A stretch of DNA of 53,032 bases from Carboxylicivirga caseinilyticus (GTDB taxonomy: Bacteria > Bacteroidota > Bacteroidia > Bacteroidales > Marinilabiliaceae): positions 1 through 53,032 of the forward strand of contig JAFMVE010000042.1 in the NCBI GenBank assembly GCA_025499705.1, in the 5' to 3' direction. This document shows positions 1 through 8,759 of this stretch, one piece after another (the first letter of the stretch is position 1; the number at the start of each line of letters is the position of its first letter). The notes under the pieces were generated by a model that was not told where the DNA came from, searched no databases, and worked only from the letters and a program-made list of their open reading frames with translations. Both the position numbers and the translations under genes were made by a program.

Positions 1-39
1 AAAACAGAACTGGGGAGGTCGCATCTTACGTTTGGTAAG

Positions 40-1335
40 ATGTCTCTTCAAGAAGCCAACTTAAGATTGAAAACAGCTGAGGAATCTGAATTTCCTCTGA
101 GTATATTTCCGAAGTTTATCCAGGATACCATTATTGAATTGTACGACAATGGAAATTATAATATCGATTATACAGCTGTAAGCATTTTTACAGCTTTAGC
201 CAGTATCATTGGTAATTCGTATCATTTGCGCAAACATATTGAGTGGATAGAAAATCCATCTATGTGGGTAGTATTGGTCGGCAAGTCAGGACAAAATAAA
301 AGTGCTCCTTTAAAAACAGCCTTTAAAGCCATTAAGAATTTACAAAAGCAATACGACCAGGAATATGAAGCAGCCATAGCCAACTATGATCCGGATTTGG
401 GTGAAAAGAAACCGACCAAGAAAAAGCTGTATTCTACCGACCCGACATTTGAGGCCTTGATAAATATGCACAAACAAAACCCCAATGGATTAATCTTAAT
501 GCCTGATGAGTTTAAGAGCTTTATATTGAATCTGATTGGTTATAGTGGAACCTCAAAACAAAGTCAGTTTTTATCCATTTGGGATGGGGCTCCAATTTCT
601 CTGGATCGTAAAGAAGCAGAAAGCTCTTCGTTAAGTATGCCCTGTGTTTCTATTATCGGAAGTATTCAGGATGATGTGATTGCATCCTTTAAGGCCAAGG
701 ATATAAAGGACGGTTTTTTTGAACGTATTCTGTTCGCCATTCCTTTAAAAATGGAAAAGAAATATATAAGGAGAAAGAATCCGGATGATTATCTGGTTGA
801 AAAATTTCATTCAAGGATGAAAGAATTGATGGATAAAGTATATGAGAATGCAAGTACACAAGAGTTACTATTATCAGAAAAGGCAGAGGACTTATTTATT
901 GAAGAAGTAAACAAGCACGTAAAGCCCTCTAATAAAGATGCCACCATATCCGGCATATTGTCAAAATTGGATCGATATATATTACGATTTGCCTTGGTTT
1001 TGGAAGTGTCTACCTGCTTTTTTGAAGAGAGACCAATAAAGCAAGTAAGTCATGATTCAATGAAGAAAGCCATAATGCTAAAGGATTATTTCTTTGCTAA
1101 TGCATTAAAGCTAAATAATATGGTTTTAAATGTTTACGAAGATAATTCAAAGGAAGGCAAGGTGTTTCAGGTTTTAAAGAAGATTGGCAAACGGGAATTT
1201 ACCAATAAAGAGTTTATGGATATGGCTATTAAACTGAATATAGCCAAAGAGTCATATGCATACCAATTGCTTAGTAATACAAAGTTGGCCCATAAGGTTC
1301 AGAAGGGCCTGTATGAGACCGATGTTTTCAACTAG
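40..1335 (+). CDS. DUF3987-family ATPase-like protein of a mobile element (5' end uncertain)
   Basis: This 431-residue protein resembles the DUF3987 proteins found beside primase-like genes in Bacteroidota integrative elements. They are presumed to be ATPases serving element replication. A P-loop-like GKSGQNKS lies at residues 81-88 after a hydrophobic strand, and an acidic LILMPDE segment at 151-157 could be the Walker B strand. The ATG at 40 is only one possible start. The reading frame has no stop back to base 1, and family members are often longer, so the gene may begin outside the window. Bases 22-29 and 35-42 form an 8-bp inverted repeat whose right arm contains this ATG. The gene is followed by an iteron-like repeat array and then a Toprim-type gene. 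The family call is fairly secure; the biochemical role is inference. Confidence 0.7.
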   Translation: MSLQEANLRLKTAEESEFPLSIFPKFIQDTIIELYDNGNYNIDYTAVSIFTALASIIGNSYHLRKHIEWIENPSMWVVLVGKSGQNKSAPLKTAFKAIKNLQKQYDQEYEAAIANYDPDLGEKKPTKKKLYSTDPTFEALINMHKQNPNGLILMPDEFKSFILNLIGYSGTSKQSQFLSIWDGAPISLDRKEAESSSLSMPCVSIIGSIQDDVIASFKAKDIKDGFFERILFAIPLKMEKKYIRRKNPDDYLVEKFHSRMKELMDKVYENASTQELLLSEKAEDLFIEEVNKHVKPSNKDATISGILSKLDRYILRFALVLEVSTCFFEERPIKQVSHDSMKKAIMLKDYFFANALKLNNMVLNVYEDNSKEGKVFQVLKKIGKREFTNKEFMDMAIKLNIAKESYAYQLLSNTKLAHKVQKGLYETDVFN

Positions 1336-1374
1336 TTATAAGAGCAACGTGGGAAGGAAAAAGTAGGGTATTCT

Positions 1375-1574
1375 GTGGAGTTTGTGGAGTTGTGGAGTTT
1401 GATTGATTAACAGTGAATTACGTGTGGAGTTTGTGTGGAGTTTGTGTGGAGTACGGAATCCGGAGAAATGATTCATTGTCACCTTAAAATTGATAAAACT
1501 GTGGAGTGAGTGGAGTACTGTGGAGTAGTAAGTGCTTGAAAAACAACGATCCTCCACAACTCCACAAACTCCAC
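1375..1574. repeat. Iteron-like array of GTGGAGT repeats
   Basis: Nine exact GTGGAGT copies read on the + strand at 1375, 1384, 1392, 1424, 1435, 1446, 1501, 1510 and 1520. Three copies in the opposite orientation follow at 1551 (one mismatch), 1559 and 1568. Many are preceded by T or TT, giving a 9-11 bp period inside three clusters of three. The array fills the gap between the DUF3987 gene and the Toprim/zinc-finger gene and ends 22 bases before the latter's start. Clustered short repeats beside a replication gene resemble iterons of a replication origin, or an operator array for an element-encoded protein. No function has been shown. Confidence 0.75.
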
Positions 1575-1596
1575 TAAAACAAGAAAAGTCTCTTTT

Positions 1597-2574
1597 ATGT
1601 CAGAAATTCGTTATTCTTTAGAAAAATATAAAGGACGATCAACCAGGTATCATTGTCCAGGGTGTCATCAAAGGACTTTTACCAGGTATATCGATAATCG
1701 TACCAGAAAGTATTTATCTGATAATACCGGAAGGTGTAACAGGGTAGAAAAATGTGGTTACCATTTTACCCCTAAGATGTACTTTGAGAAAAACGGATAC
1801 GAACCGGATGATTATTATACATTGACGCCTAAATCAAAAACAATTGTAAAACCACCTTCATGTATTAACCCAAAGTTAATGCTAGCCTCTCTTGCCAATT
1901 ATCACCAAAACAACTTTGCAATAGGATTGAGTAAATATTTTCCGGAACGTATGGTTTGGGAGGTATTACAGAGGTATTACGTTGGTACTGCCAAAGGAAA
2001 CAAAACTATTTTCTGGCAAGTCAATCGATTAGGACAAATACGAACAGGTAAAGTAATGCAATATGATGTTCATACATTAAAACGTAATGGATATATAAAT
2101 TGGGTGCATCATATTACTAATCAAAAGTACTTCAATCTAAAACAAGTATTTTTTGGTGCACATCTACTTACCAATAAAACAACGCCAGTGGCCATTGCAG
2201 AAGGTGAAAAGAATGCCATTTTCGGAGCGTTGTATTATCCACAATATAATTGGATTGCTGTAGGCTCCATTGAAATGCTGAATGTACAAAAGCTTAATGC
2301 ACTCAGTGGTTATCAAGTCACTTTATTTCCTGACAAAGGAAAGGCATTTGAGAAATGGAGTAAGATAGCAGAAAGCACTTGCTTTAATATTCATGTAAAT
2401 TCTGTTCTGGAGAATACAGATATAAATGAAGGCGATGATATTGCAGATTTAGTTATATCCATCAAAAAGGATCAGTATAAGACAAGCCCGGAAGCTGTCA
2501 TTGATAGATTCAAAAAGAGGAACAAATATTTAAATCTATTGATAGAGAAATTTGATTTAATTATGTCTTTTTAA
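1597..2574 (+). CDS. Zinc-finger/Toprim (DUF6371-like) primase-related protein
   Basis: This 325-residue protein has a CHC2-like zinc ribbon near its N-terminus, with C20-x2-C23 and C47-x5-C53. A Toprim-like strand follows at 198-206 with the acidic AEGEKNA motif (E202, E204), and LFPDKG at 243-248 may be the second acidic motif. This is the arrangement of the DUF6371/Toprim proteins that accompany DUF3987 genes in Bacteroidota mobile elements, where they are thought to act in primase-like replication. The gene lies 261 bases after the DUF3987 gene, separated by the GTGGAGT array. No helicase domain is present, so it probably works with a partner. The fold is well supported; the role is inferred. 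Confidence 0.72.
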   Translation: MSEIRYSLEKYKGRSTRYHCPGCHQRTFTRYIDNRTRKYLSDNTGRCNRVEKCGYHFTPKMYFEKNGYEPDDYYTLTPKSKTIVKPPSCINPKLMLASLANYHQNNFAIGLSKYFPERMVWEVLQRYYVGTAKGNKTIFWQVNRLGQIRTGKVMQYDVHTLKRNGYINWVHHITNQKYFNLKQVFFGAHLLTNKTTPVAIAEGEKNAIFGALYYPQYNWIAVGSIEMLNVQKLNALSGYQVTLFPDKGKAFEKWSKIAESTCFNIHVNSVLENTDINEGDDIADLVISIKKDQYKTSPEAVIDRFKKRNKYLNLLIEKFDLIMSF

Positions 2575-2718
2575 ATCGAAGTATTTGGATAATTCAAAGG
2601 ATCAATTAGCTACCCTTTGCTAAGACAAATCCCCCTTCAACATCCCAAGCCGGCTTTGACAGCCTCAAAAACTGGTTTTATTAATGTATCTCATGGTTTA
2701 ACCTTAAAAGAGACAGAT

Positions 2719-3058
2719 ATGAAAATTGGTTATGCAAGGGTATCTACTAAAGATCAGAATTTGAAGCATTGAATAAAATAGGTAATATCAAAATTTTTAA
2801 GGAAACTAAAAGTGCAGTAAAAGAACAACCGGAATTGGAAAAATTGATGGAGCATACCCATGAAGAGGACATTGTTGTAGCATGGAATTGGATCGCCTTG
2901 GAAGATCTCTAAAGCACCTCATTTAAATGGTTTCAGGTTATAAGGAAATGGGTGTTGAGTTTATCAGTTTAAATGATAGTATTGACACGACTACAGCACA
3001 GGGTCGATTAACCTTTAATATTTATGCAAGCTTTGCGGAGTTTGAAAGAGAGCTAATG
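2719..3058 (+). pseudogene. Broken serine recombinase (resolvase/invertase)
   Basis: The translation opens with MKIGYARVSTKDQN, the conserved N-terminus of resolvase/invertase serine recombinases, including the catalytic serine. Just after it the frame is lost. The homologous continuation (EALNKIGNIKIFKETKS, later EDIVVAW) lies in another frame. A second shift near 2890 moves the LDRLGRSLKHLI segment into a third frame. An in-frame TAA near 2931 then interrupts before GVEFISLNDSIDT and FAEFERELM. The C-terminal DNA-binding helix-turn-helix is missing, and after 3058 the frame runs into unrelated residues and stops at 3091. At least three lesions plus truncation make this a decayed gene, probably left from an earlier mobile element. 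Confidence 0.85.
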
Positions 3059-3112
3059 TTCTACTCCTTAAATTTTATTAGAAATATTTAAATACTGTTC
3101 TTCAATTCAATA

Positions 3113-3201
3113 ATGTTACATAGGTATAAATCATGTAACATGTGTTGTAAATACTGTAAACATTGGATAAGATGTACTTATATTTATAGTTATTGTAACA
3201 T
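3113..3201 (+). promoter_or_regulatory. Repeated ATGTAACAT-type operator sites upstream of the fructan locus
   Basis: ATGTTACAT at 3113-3121 and ATGTAACAT at 3133-3141 form a perfect inverted repeat. TGTAAACAT follows at 3155-3163 and TGTAACAT at 3194-3201. The three same-strand copies begin 21 and 39 bases apart, close to two and four helical turns, so they would lie on one face of the helix. This suits a dimeric AraC-type activator such as the HTCS at 15894. The last copy ends 30 bases before a -7 box at 3231. The motif is visible; its binding protein is inferred. Confidence 0.55.
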
Positions 3202-3230
3202 AATTGCAAGGCCTGCTGTGTGCATGGATA

Positions 3231-3238
3231 TACATTTG
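3231..3238 (+). promoter_or_regulatory. Bacteroidota-type -7 box (TACATTTG), fructan locus promoter
   Basis: TACATTTG matches the TAnnTTTG -7 consensus of the Bacteroidota primary sigma factor. The usual -33 TTG is not at the expected 18-20 base spacing; the nearest TTG lies 24 bases upstream. A weak -33 together with upstream repeated sites is what an activator-dependent promoter looks like. It lies 60 bases ahead of the MFS gene. Confidence 0.5.
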
Positions 3239-3298
3239 TTAAGAGATTTTTATAATCCATTACAAATAAAACTCGTGACGAATTAATTTAATATTATA

Positions 3299-4639
3299 AT
3301 GAAAGCAAATAAATATTTATACTGGATCACATTTATAGCAGTGCTGAGCGGATTAATATTCGGATTAAATATGGCAGGAATATCAGGTGCGGTTCCTTTT
3401 ATTCGTGAATACTTTTCTTTAAGTGACTTTAGTTTGGGAGCAGCTGTTAGTTCAATAATGATTGGTTGTTTGTTTGGGGCCTTAATGATTGGTTCCTTAA
3501 GTGATAAATATGGAAGACGATCAATGATGATTATTGCAGCTTTCTTATTTATTGTTTCATCTATAGGATGTGCTCTTTCAGAATCTATAATACTCTTTAT
3601 TGGAAGTCGATTTATCGCTGGCTTAGGAGTTGGTGCTGTATCAGTTTTAGCTCCTACTTATATTTCAGAGATTGCGCCGGCTAATAAACGGGGAACTTTG
3701 GTTGCCAATAACCAATTTGCAATTGTAATTGGTATTTTATTAGCCTATGTGATTGATTATGGATTTGTTGATGTTGAAGATGGTTGGAGATATATGATGG
3801 CCATACCGTTTGTGTTTGGAATTCTTTTTTTAATCCTTTTACTGGTTTCTTTTCCTGAAAGTCCAAGATGGTTGGCAAAGGAAGGCAAATATGAAGAGGC
3901 TCGATCTGTATTAAATAATATTGGGGGAGAATTGTACGGGGAACAAGAATTAGACACAATTAGGCAAAACATCATTAGCTCAGTGAATAGTTCTAGGGTA
4001 AGGTTTAAGGAGCTATTCAAAGGAAAAGCTGCTAAAGTCGTTCTGTTGGGCACTCTTCTTGCCGTATTTCAGCAAATTACAGGTATTAATGCGGTGATTA
4101 GTTTTGCACCAACTATTTTTAGTCAGGCAGGAGTTGGAGAAGATATGGCCTTGTTACAATCGATATTAGTGGGTGTAGTTAATTTTATATTTACAATTGT
4201 TGCTTTATGGTTAGTGGACAAAAAAGGTCGCAAAATCCTATTGTTATGGGGAACAATGGGGATGACTATATCTTTGGCTTATATGGTTTATGCTTTTGTT
4301 TCAGGAGCTTCGAATAGCATTGGTATCTTGATCTCCTTGTTGGGATATATCGGTTTTTTTGCTGCCTCCTTAGCTCCGGTTATGTGGGTGGTAACCTCTG
4401 AGATTTATCCAAATCGTATTAGAGGACTGGCTATGTCGTTTTCAACTGCAATAAGTTGGGTGTGTACCTTTTTAACCGTACAATTTTTCCCATGGATGCT
4501 TAATAATCTGGGGGGATCTATCACATTCGGGTTATTTGGAGTGTTCAGTTTATTAGCCTTCTTATTTATTTTTAAATACATCCCTGAAACAAAAGGTAAG
4601 TCATTAGAACAAATTGAAATGGAACTAGCGCGCAATTGA
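3299..4639 (+). CDS. MFS sugar:proton symporter (probable fructose importer)
   Basis: This 446-residue inner-membrane protein has about twelve hydrophobic segments and the sugar-porter family signatures: motif A GSLSDKYGRR at 65-74, PESPRWLAKEGK at 186-197, QQITGIN at 257-263, and PETKGKSLEQIE near the C-terminus. It should carry a hexose across the inner membrane with protons. It is the first gene after the operator-like repeats, and a PfkB fructokinase starts 79 bases after its stop. This matches the transporter-fructokinase pair of Bacteroides levan loci, so fructose is the likely substrate. Substrate assignment is by context; the family is clear. Confidence 0.85.
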   Translation: MKANKYLYWITFIAVLSGLIFGLNMAGISGAVPFIREYFSLSDFSLGAAVSSIMIGCLFGALMIGSLSDKYGRRSMMIIAAFLFIVSSIGCALSESIILFIGSRFIAGLGVGAVSVLAPTYISEIAPANKRGTLVANNQFAIVIGILLAYVIDYGFVDVEDGWRYMMAIPFVFGILFLILLLVSFPESPRWLAKEGKYEEARSVLNNIGGELYGEQELDTIRQNIISSVNSSRVRFKELFKGKAAKVVLLGTLLAVFQQITGINAVISFAPTIFSQAGVGEDMALLQSILVGVVNFIFTIVALWLVDKKGRKILLLWGTMGMTISLAYMVYAFVSGASNSIGILISLLGYIGFFAASLAPVMWVVTSEIYPNRIRGLAMSFSTAISWVCTFLTVQFFPWMLNNLGGSITFGLFGVFSLLAFLFIFKYIPETKGKSLEQIEMELARN

Positions 4640-4718
4640 TAATCATTTCAAATTATTATAGCAGATGAATTGCTCCTTGGAGTTTGAGTTATTAAAAGAG
4701 ATCAACTAACAAATCAGT

Positions 4719-5597
4719 ATGAAAAAAATATTATGCATAGGTGAAGTGCTTTGGGATAAGCTGCCATCTGGTCCGAAACCTGGAGGAGCACCAATGAATG
4801 TTGCTTTGCACCTAAAAAATATTGGACTTGATGTTAAGATAGCTAGTCGGGTAGGAAATGATGAGCAAGGGCGTAAACTGATGGATTTTCTCCATAAGTC
4901 AGGATTATCAACCGATTTAATTCAGGTGGATGAAAAACTACCTACTAGCGAAGTATTAGTCAATATTGACAATAAAGATCAAGCTTCTTATACAATCTGT
5001 GAACCAGTGGCCTGGGATGCCATTGAATTCACTTCTGAATTAAAGAAGGCAGCGGATGAGGCAGATGCTATAGTATACGGTACCCTGGCATCGCGTAATC
5101 CAATAACACGTGATACTGTTTATCAATGCATTGATCGTGTTCAGTTCAAAATAATTGATGTGAATCTTCGCCCTCCATATGATATTCAGGAAGTTGTTGA
5201 ACCTTTGATAGCAAAGGCCGGATTTGTTAAGCTAAACGATGATGAAATGAGGTGCTTAGGTCAATGGAATAATTTGGCAGGCCAGGATGAAGAGCTGTTA
5301 ATGAGTTGGATGGAGAGACAATTTGGTATCAATCTTATTTGTATGACTAAAGGTCAGGAAGGCTCAGTTTTATTAAATAATGGAGCGTTTCTAATACACA
5401 AAGGTTACAAGGTGAAAACGGTTGATTCGGTTGGTGCAGGTGATGCTTTTTTGGCAGGTTTTTTATCTTCCTATTTACAAGATGAAGATGCAAAAAAAGC
5501 TTTGGATTTTGCTTCTGCAACAGGAGCTTATGTAGCTACCAAAGAAGGTGCAAATCCAGAATATCATCTGGATGAAATTAAAAGTTTATTAGTGTAA
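4719..5597 (+). CDS. PfkB-family fructokinase
   Basis: This 292-residue cytoplasmic kinase has the ribokinase/PfkB layout: an N-terminal strand KILCIGEVLWDKL, the substrate-binding GGAPMNVA at 22-29, and the C-terminal anion-hole motif DSVGAGDAF at 236-244, where D242 is the expected catalytic base. The short form and the GGAPMN variant are typical of bacterial fructokinases, which make fructose 6-phosphate from fructose and ATP. It lies between the MFS importer and SusC (20 bases before SusC), so its job is very probably to trap imported fructose released from fructans. Other PfkB sugars cannot be excluded by sequence alone. Confidence 0.87.
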   Translation: MKKILCIGEVLWDKLPSGPKPGGAPMNVALHLKNIGLDVKIASRVGNDEQGRKLMDFLHKSGLSTDLIQVDEKLPTSEVLVNIDNKDQASYTICEPVAWDAIEFTSELKKAADEADAIVYGTLASRNPITRDTVYQCIDRVQFKIIDVNLRPPYDIQEVVEPLIAKAGFVKLNDDEMRCLGQWNNLAGQDEELLMSWMERQFGINLICMTKGQEGSVLLNNGAFLIHKGYKVKTVDSVGAGDAFLAGFLSSYLQDEDAKKALDFASATGAYVATKEGANPEYHLDEIKSLLV

Positions 5598-5616
5598 AAA
5601 AGCAAACTATCAAGCT

Positions 5617-8600
5617 ATGAAAAAATCAATGAATTGGAAATTTATTACAGGATCGGTACTGATACTGTTTTTATCATTGTTTTCAATTGAAACATTTGCA
5701 CAACAACTAAATGCAAATGGAAAGGTTACTGATAATAAAGGAGAACCGTTGACTGGTGTAAATATCATCCAGAAAGGAACAACAAATGGAACAATAACTG
5801 ATATTAATGGAGCTTACAATCTAATGGTTCCTAATGATGCTGTTTTGGTATTTAAATTTATTGGGATGAAAACTTATGAAACCCCTGTAAATGGACAATC
5901 AATAATTAATGTAACACTTCAAAATGAATCAATAGATCTTGATCAGTTAATTGTAGTTGGGTATCAAAGTCAGCGAAAGGCTGATTTAACAGGTGCTGTT
6001 TCTGTTGTTGAGGTTGATGAAATTATGAAGCAGGGAGAGAATAATCCTATAAAAGCATTACAAGGAAGAATACCAGGTGTCAATGTCATTGCTGATGGAA
6101 ATCCTAGTGGAGCTTCAACCGTTCGTATCAGGGGGATAGGAACATTAAATAATAATGATCCCCTTTATGTGATTGACGGTGTACCGACAAAAGGAGGTAT
6201 GCATGAGTTAAATCCGTCAGATATTCAGAGTATTCAGGTACTAAGAGATGCCTCGGCAGCTAGTATTTATGGTTCAAGAGCCGGAAACGGAGTGATTATT
6301 ATAACCACTAAACAAGGAAAGGATGGGAAGCCAAAAGTGAATTTTGATACCTTCCATACCTTCTCGCAATATGGAGAAGTCATTGATATGATGAACTCCA
6401 GGGAATTTGGGCAAGCACAGTGGCAGGCTATGATCAATAGCGGAGTAGATCCAAACACCAATCAAATAGGATATTTGTATGATTATGAATATGGTAATGA
6501 TGGTAATCCGATTCTGAATGGAATGAAACTTCCTAAGTATATTGATGCAAGGGATGGAACAAATACAATGTTATCTTCAGATACAGATTGGTTTAATGCC
6601 ATTACCCGTCCGGGTTTTGCACAATCCTATAATTTATCAATTAGTAACGGAACAGATAAATCCAATACATTTTTCTCGTTGGGTTATTACGACAATTCGG
6701 GTACGGTAAAAGAATCGTGGTTTAAGCGTTACTCAGCACGTGTAAATTCTTCAAGGAAAATTTTAGGTGATATCATTAGTGTTGGTGAAAACTTGACAAT
6801 TAATAATACATCAGAATTGCAGGCTCCTGGCGGTGTACTTGACTTGGCTATATTGTCCTTGCCGGTAATGCCACTAAAAACCGTTGATGGGGACTGGGGG
6901 AGTGTTACTTCAGGAATGCGTGATCGAGATAATCCGGCTCGTATATTGGATGCCAATAAGGATAATCCATACAATTATTGGCGAATATTTGGTAATACAT
7001 TTATTGACATACAACCCATTAAAAATCTGCATATAAAAAGTAATTTTGGTGTTGATTATTCAAACTATTATCAACGCGTTCTTACCTATAGTTTTGGTGG
7101 CAGGTTGGGGTCAGATCTCACTTCCTCGAAAATAATTCAGAGCCATTCGTTAAAGTGGAACTGGACCAACACCATGAATTACGATTTTCAGATTGATAAA
7201 AACAAATTTAGTTTGCTTTTGGGAACAGAAATGATCGACCATTCTGATATTAATTTTTCAACCGAAAGACGAACATACGAAGTTGAAGATCCTGATTATA
7301 TGTGGCCGTCGGCGGGAGTTGGAGAAATGTATTCAACAGGCGGAGCAACAGGGTATAAGCTTAATTCATTTTTTGGCAAGGTTGACTATGTCTATGCAGA
7401 TAAATATTTGGCATCGGTTACGCTAAGGCGCGACGGTTCTTCTAGGTTTGGTAAAGAGAATAGGTATGCAACTTTTCCTGCCTATTCAGCCGGATGGCGT
7501 ATTGATCAGGAAAGTTTCATGGAAGGAACAAAGGGAGTGTTGTCAAATCTGAAACTGAGAGTAGGTTGGGGCCAGACTGGTAATCAGGAGATAGATAATT
7601 ATGCAAACCGAACTTTGATCATTGCCAACTATATTGGTGAAACTGGAGCTGGAATAAATACAGGAACAGCTTATGATATCAATGGAGATAATTCAGGTTT
7701 GTTACCTTCGGGTTATCAGCTGGTACAGCGTGCCAATGATGAAATAAAATGGGAAACAACCACTCAAACAAATATTGGTGTTGATTTTGGTTTCTTTAAT
7801 CAGAATTTGACAGGTAGTATTGAATTTTATTTAAAAGATACTGAAGATATTCTAGTAAAACCACCTTATCTGGGAGCTATTGGAGAAGGAGGCGATCATT
7901 GGTTGAATGGTGCTTCGATGGAAAATAAAGGAGTTGAATTTTCACTTGGTTACAGAAGCAAGACGTCTTATGGATTGTCTTATGATATTACTGCCAATAT
8001 TTCAGGAAACCGAAATAAGATTACTAAATTACCGGAAAGTGTTGTTAATAGTTATGGGGGTAACGGCACAACAGATAATATCCTCGGAAAACCAATCAAT
8101 TCATATTATGGATATGTGGCAGACGGTTTATTTCAATCCCAAGATGAGGTCGATAATTATGTGAGTCAAACAGGTAAAGGTTTGGGACGAATCAGGTATG
8201 CTAATCTAAATGATGATGATGTTATTGATGAAAATGATAGAACATGGATTGGAAATCCCCATCCTGATTTTGAATATGGTTTGAATATTGGGTTGGGTTA
8301 TAAAGGATTTGATTTTACTGCTTTCATTCAAGGGGTATATGGAAATGACGTCTATAATTCAGTGAAGCGATTTACAGATTTTTGGGCTGTTGATGAATTA
8401 GGTTCTAATAAGGGAACACGAGTATTGAATGCCTGGAGTCCCACAAATAAAGGTTCTGATATTCCGGCTTTATCCTATAGTGATTTAAATAACGAAAAAC
8501 GAACATCCTCATATTATGTAGAGTCAGGATCATACCTGAAATTAAGGATGTTGCAATTAGGTTATTCTCTTCCGGATGTGCTGTTGACAAAGCTAAGGAT

Positions 8601-8742
8601 GGGTAAGGCCCGTTTGTACGTAAGTGGTCAAAATCTTTTAACAATAAAAAGTAAAGATTTTACTGGTTTAGATCCTGAGAATCCTCATTTGGCCTATCCT
8701 ATTTCAACCTCATTTACAGTTGGGATGAATGTATCCTTTTAA
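5617..8742 (+). CDS. SusC-like TonB-dependent receptor, fructan locus
   Basis: This 1041-residue outer-membrane protein has a signal peptide ending near FAQQ. A carboxypeptidase-regulatory-like domain follows (about 31-105, with GVNIIQKGTTNGTITDINGAY), then a TonB plug (about 120-235) with the SusC hallmarks IRGIGTLNNNDPLYVIDG and DASAASIYGSR. The rest is the beta-barrel, ending in an aromatic residue (FTVGMNVSF). SusC proteins import oligosaccharides under TonB energy with a SusD lid, which here is the next gene, 17 bases downstream. Fructan specificity is inferred from the neighbouring GH32 enzymes and fructokinase. Confidence 0.93.
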   Translation: MKKSMNWKFITGSVLILFLSLFSIETFAQQLNANGKVTDNKGEPLTGVNIIQKGTTNGTITDINGAYNLMVPNDAVLVFKFIGMKTYETPVNGQSIINVTLQNESIDLDQLIVVGYQSQRKADLTGAVSVVEVDEIMKQGENNPIKALQGRIPGVNVIADGNPSGASTVRIRGIGTLNNNDPLYVIDGVPTKGGMHELNPSDIQSIQVLRDASAASIYGSRAGNGVIIITTKQGKDGKPKVNFDTFHTFSQYGEVIDMMNSREFGQAQWQAMINSGVDPNTNQIGYLYDYEYGNDGNPILNGMKLPKYIDARDGTNTMLSSDTDWFNAITRPGFAQSYNLSISNGTDKSNTFFSLGYYDNSGTVKESWFKRYSARVNSSRKILGDIISVGENLTINNTSELQAPGGVLDLAILSLPVMPLKTVDGDWGSVTSGMRDRDNPARILDANKDNPYNYWRIFGNTFIDIQPIKNLHIKSNFGVDYSNYYQRVLTYSFGGRLGSDLTSSKIIQSHSLKWNWTNTMNYDFQIDKNKFSLLLGTEMIDHSDINFSTERRTYEVEDPDYMWPSAGVGEMYSTGGATGYKLNSFFGKVDYVYADKYLASVTLRRDGSSRFGKENRYATFPAYSAGWRIDQESFMEGTKGVLSNLKLRVGWGQTGNQEIDNYANRTLIIANYIGETGAGINTGTAYDINGDNSGLLPSGYQLVQRANDEIKWETTTQTNIGVDFGFFNQNLTGSIEFYLKDTEDILVKPPYLGAIGEGGDHWLNGASMENKGVEFSLGYRSKTSYGLSYDITANISGNRNKITKLPESVVNSYGGNGTTDNILGKPINSYYGYVADGLFQSQDEVDNYVSQTGKGLGRIRYANLNDDDVIDENDRTWIGNPHPDFEYGLNIGLGYKGFDFTAFIQGVYGNDVYNSVKRFTDFWAVDELGSNKGTRVLNAWSPTNKGSDIPALSYSDLNNEKRTSSYYVESGSYLKLRMLQLGYSLPDVLLTKLRMGKARLYVSGQNLLTIKSKDFTGLDPENPHLAYPISTSFTVGMNVSF

Positions 8743-8759
8743 GCACTTAATCTAAAAAA

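Noticed and set aside
1336-1557. 73-residue open frame on the minus strand
   Set aside because: It is made of the GTGGAGT repeats read backwards and resembles no protein.
1375-1574. CRISPR-like repeat array
   Set aside because: The repeat unit is only about 7-9 bases, spacing is irregular and short, copies occur in both orientations, and no cas gene is present.
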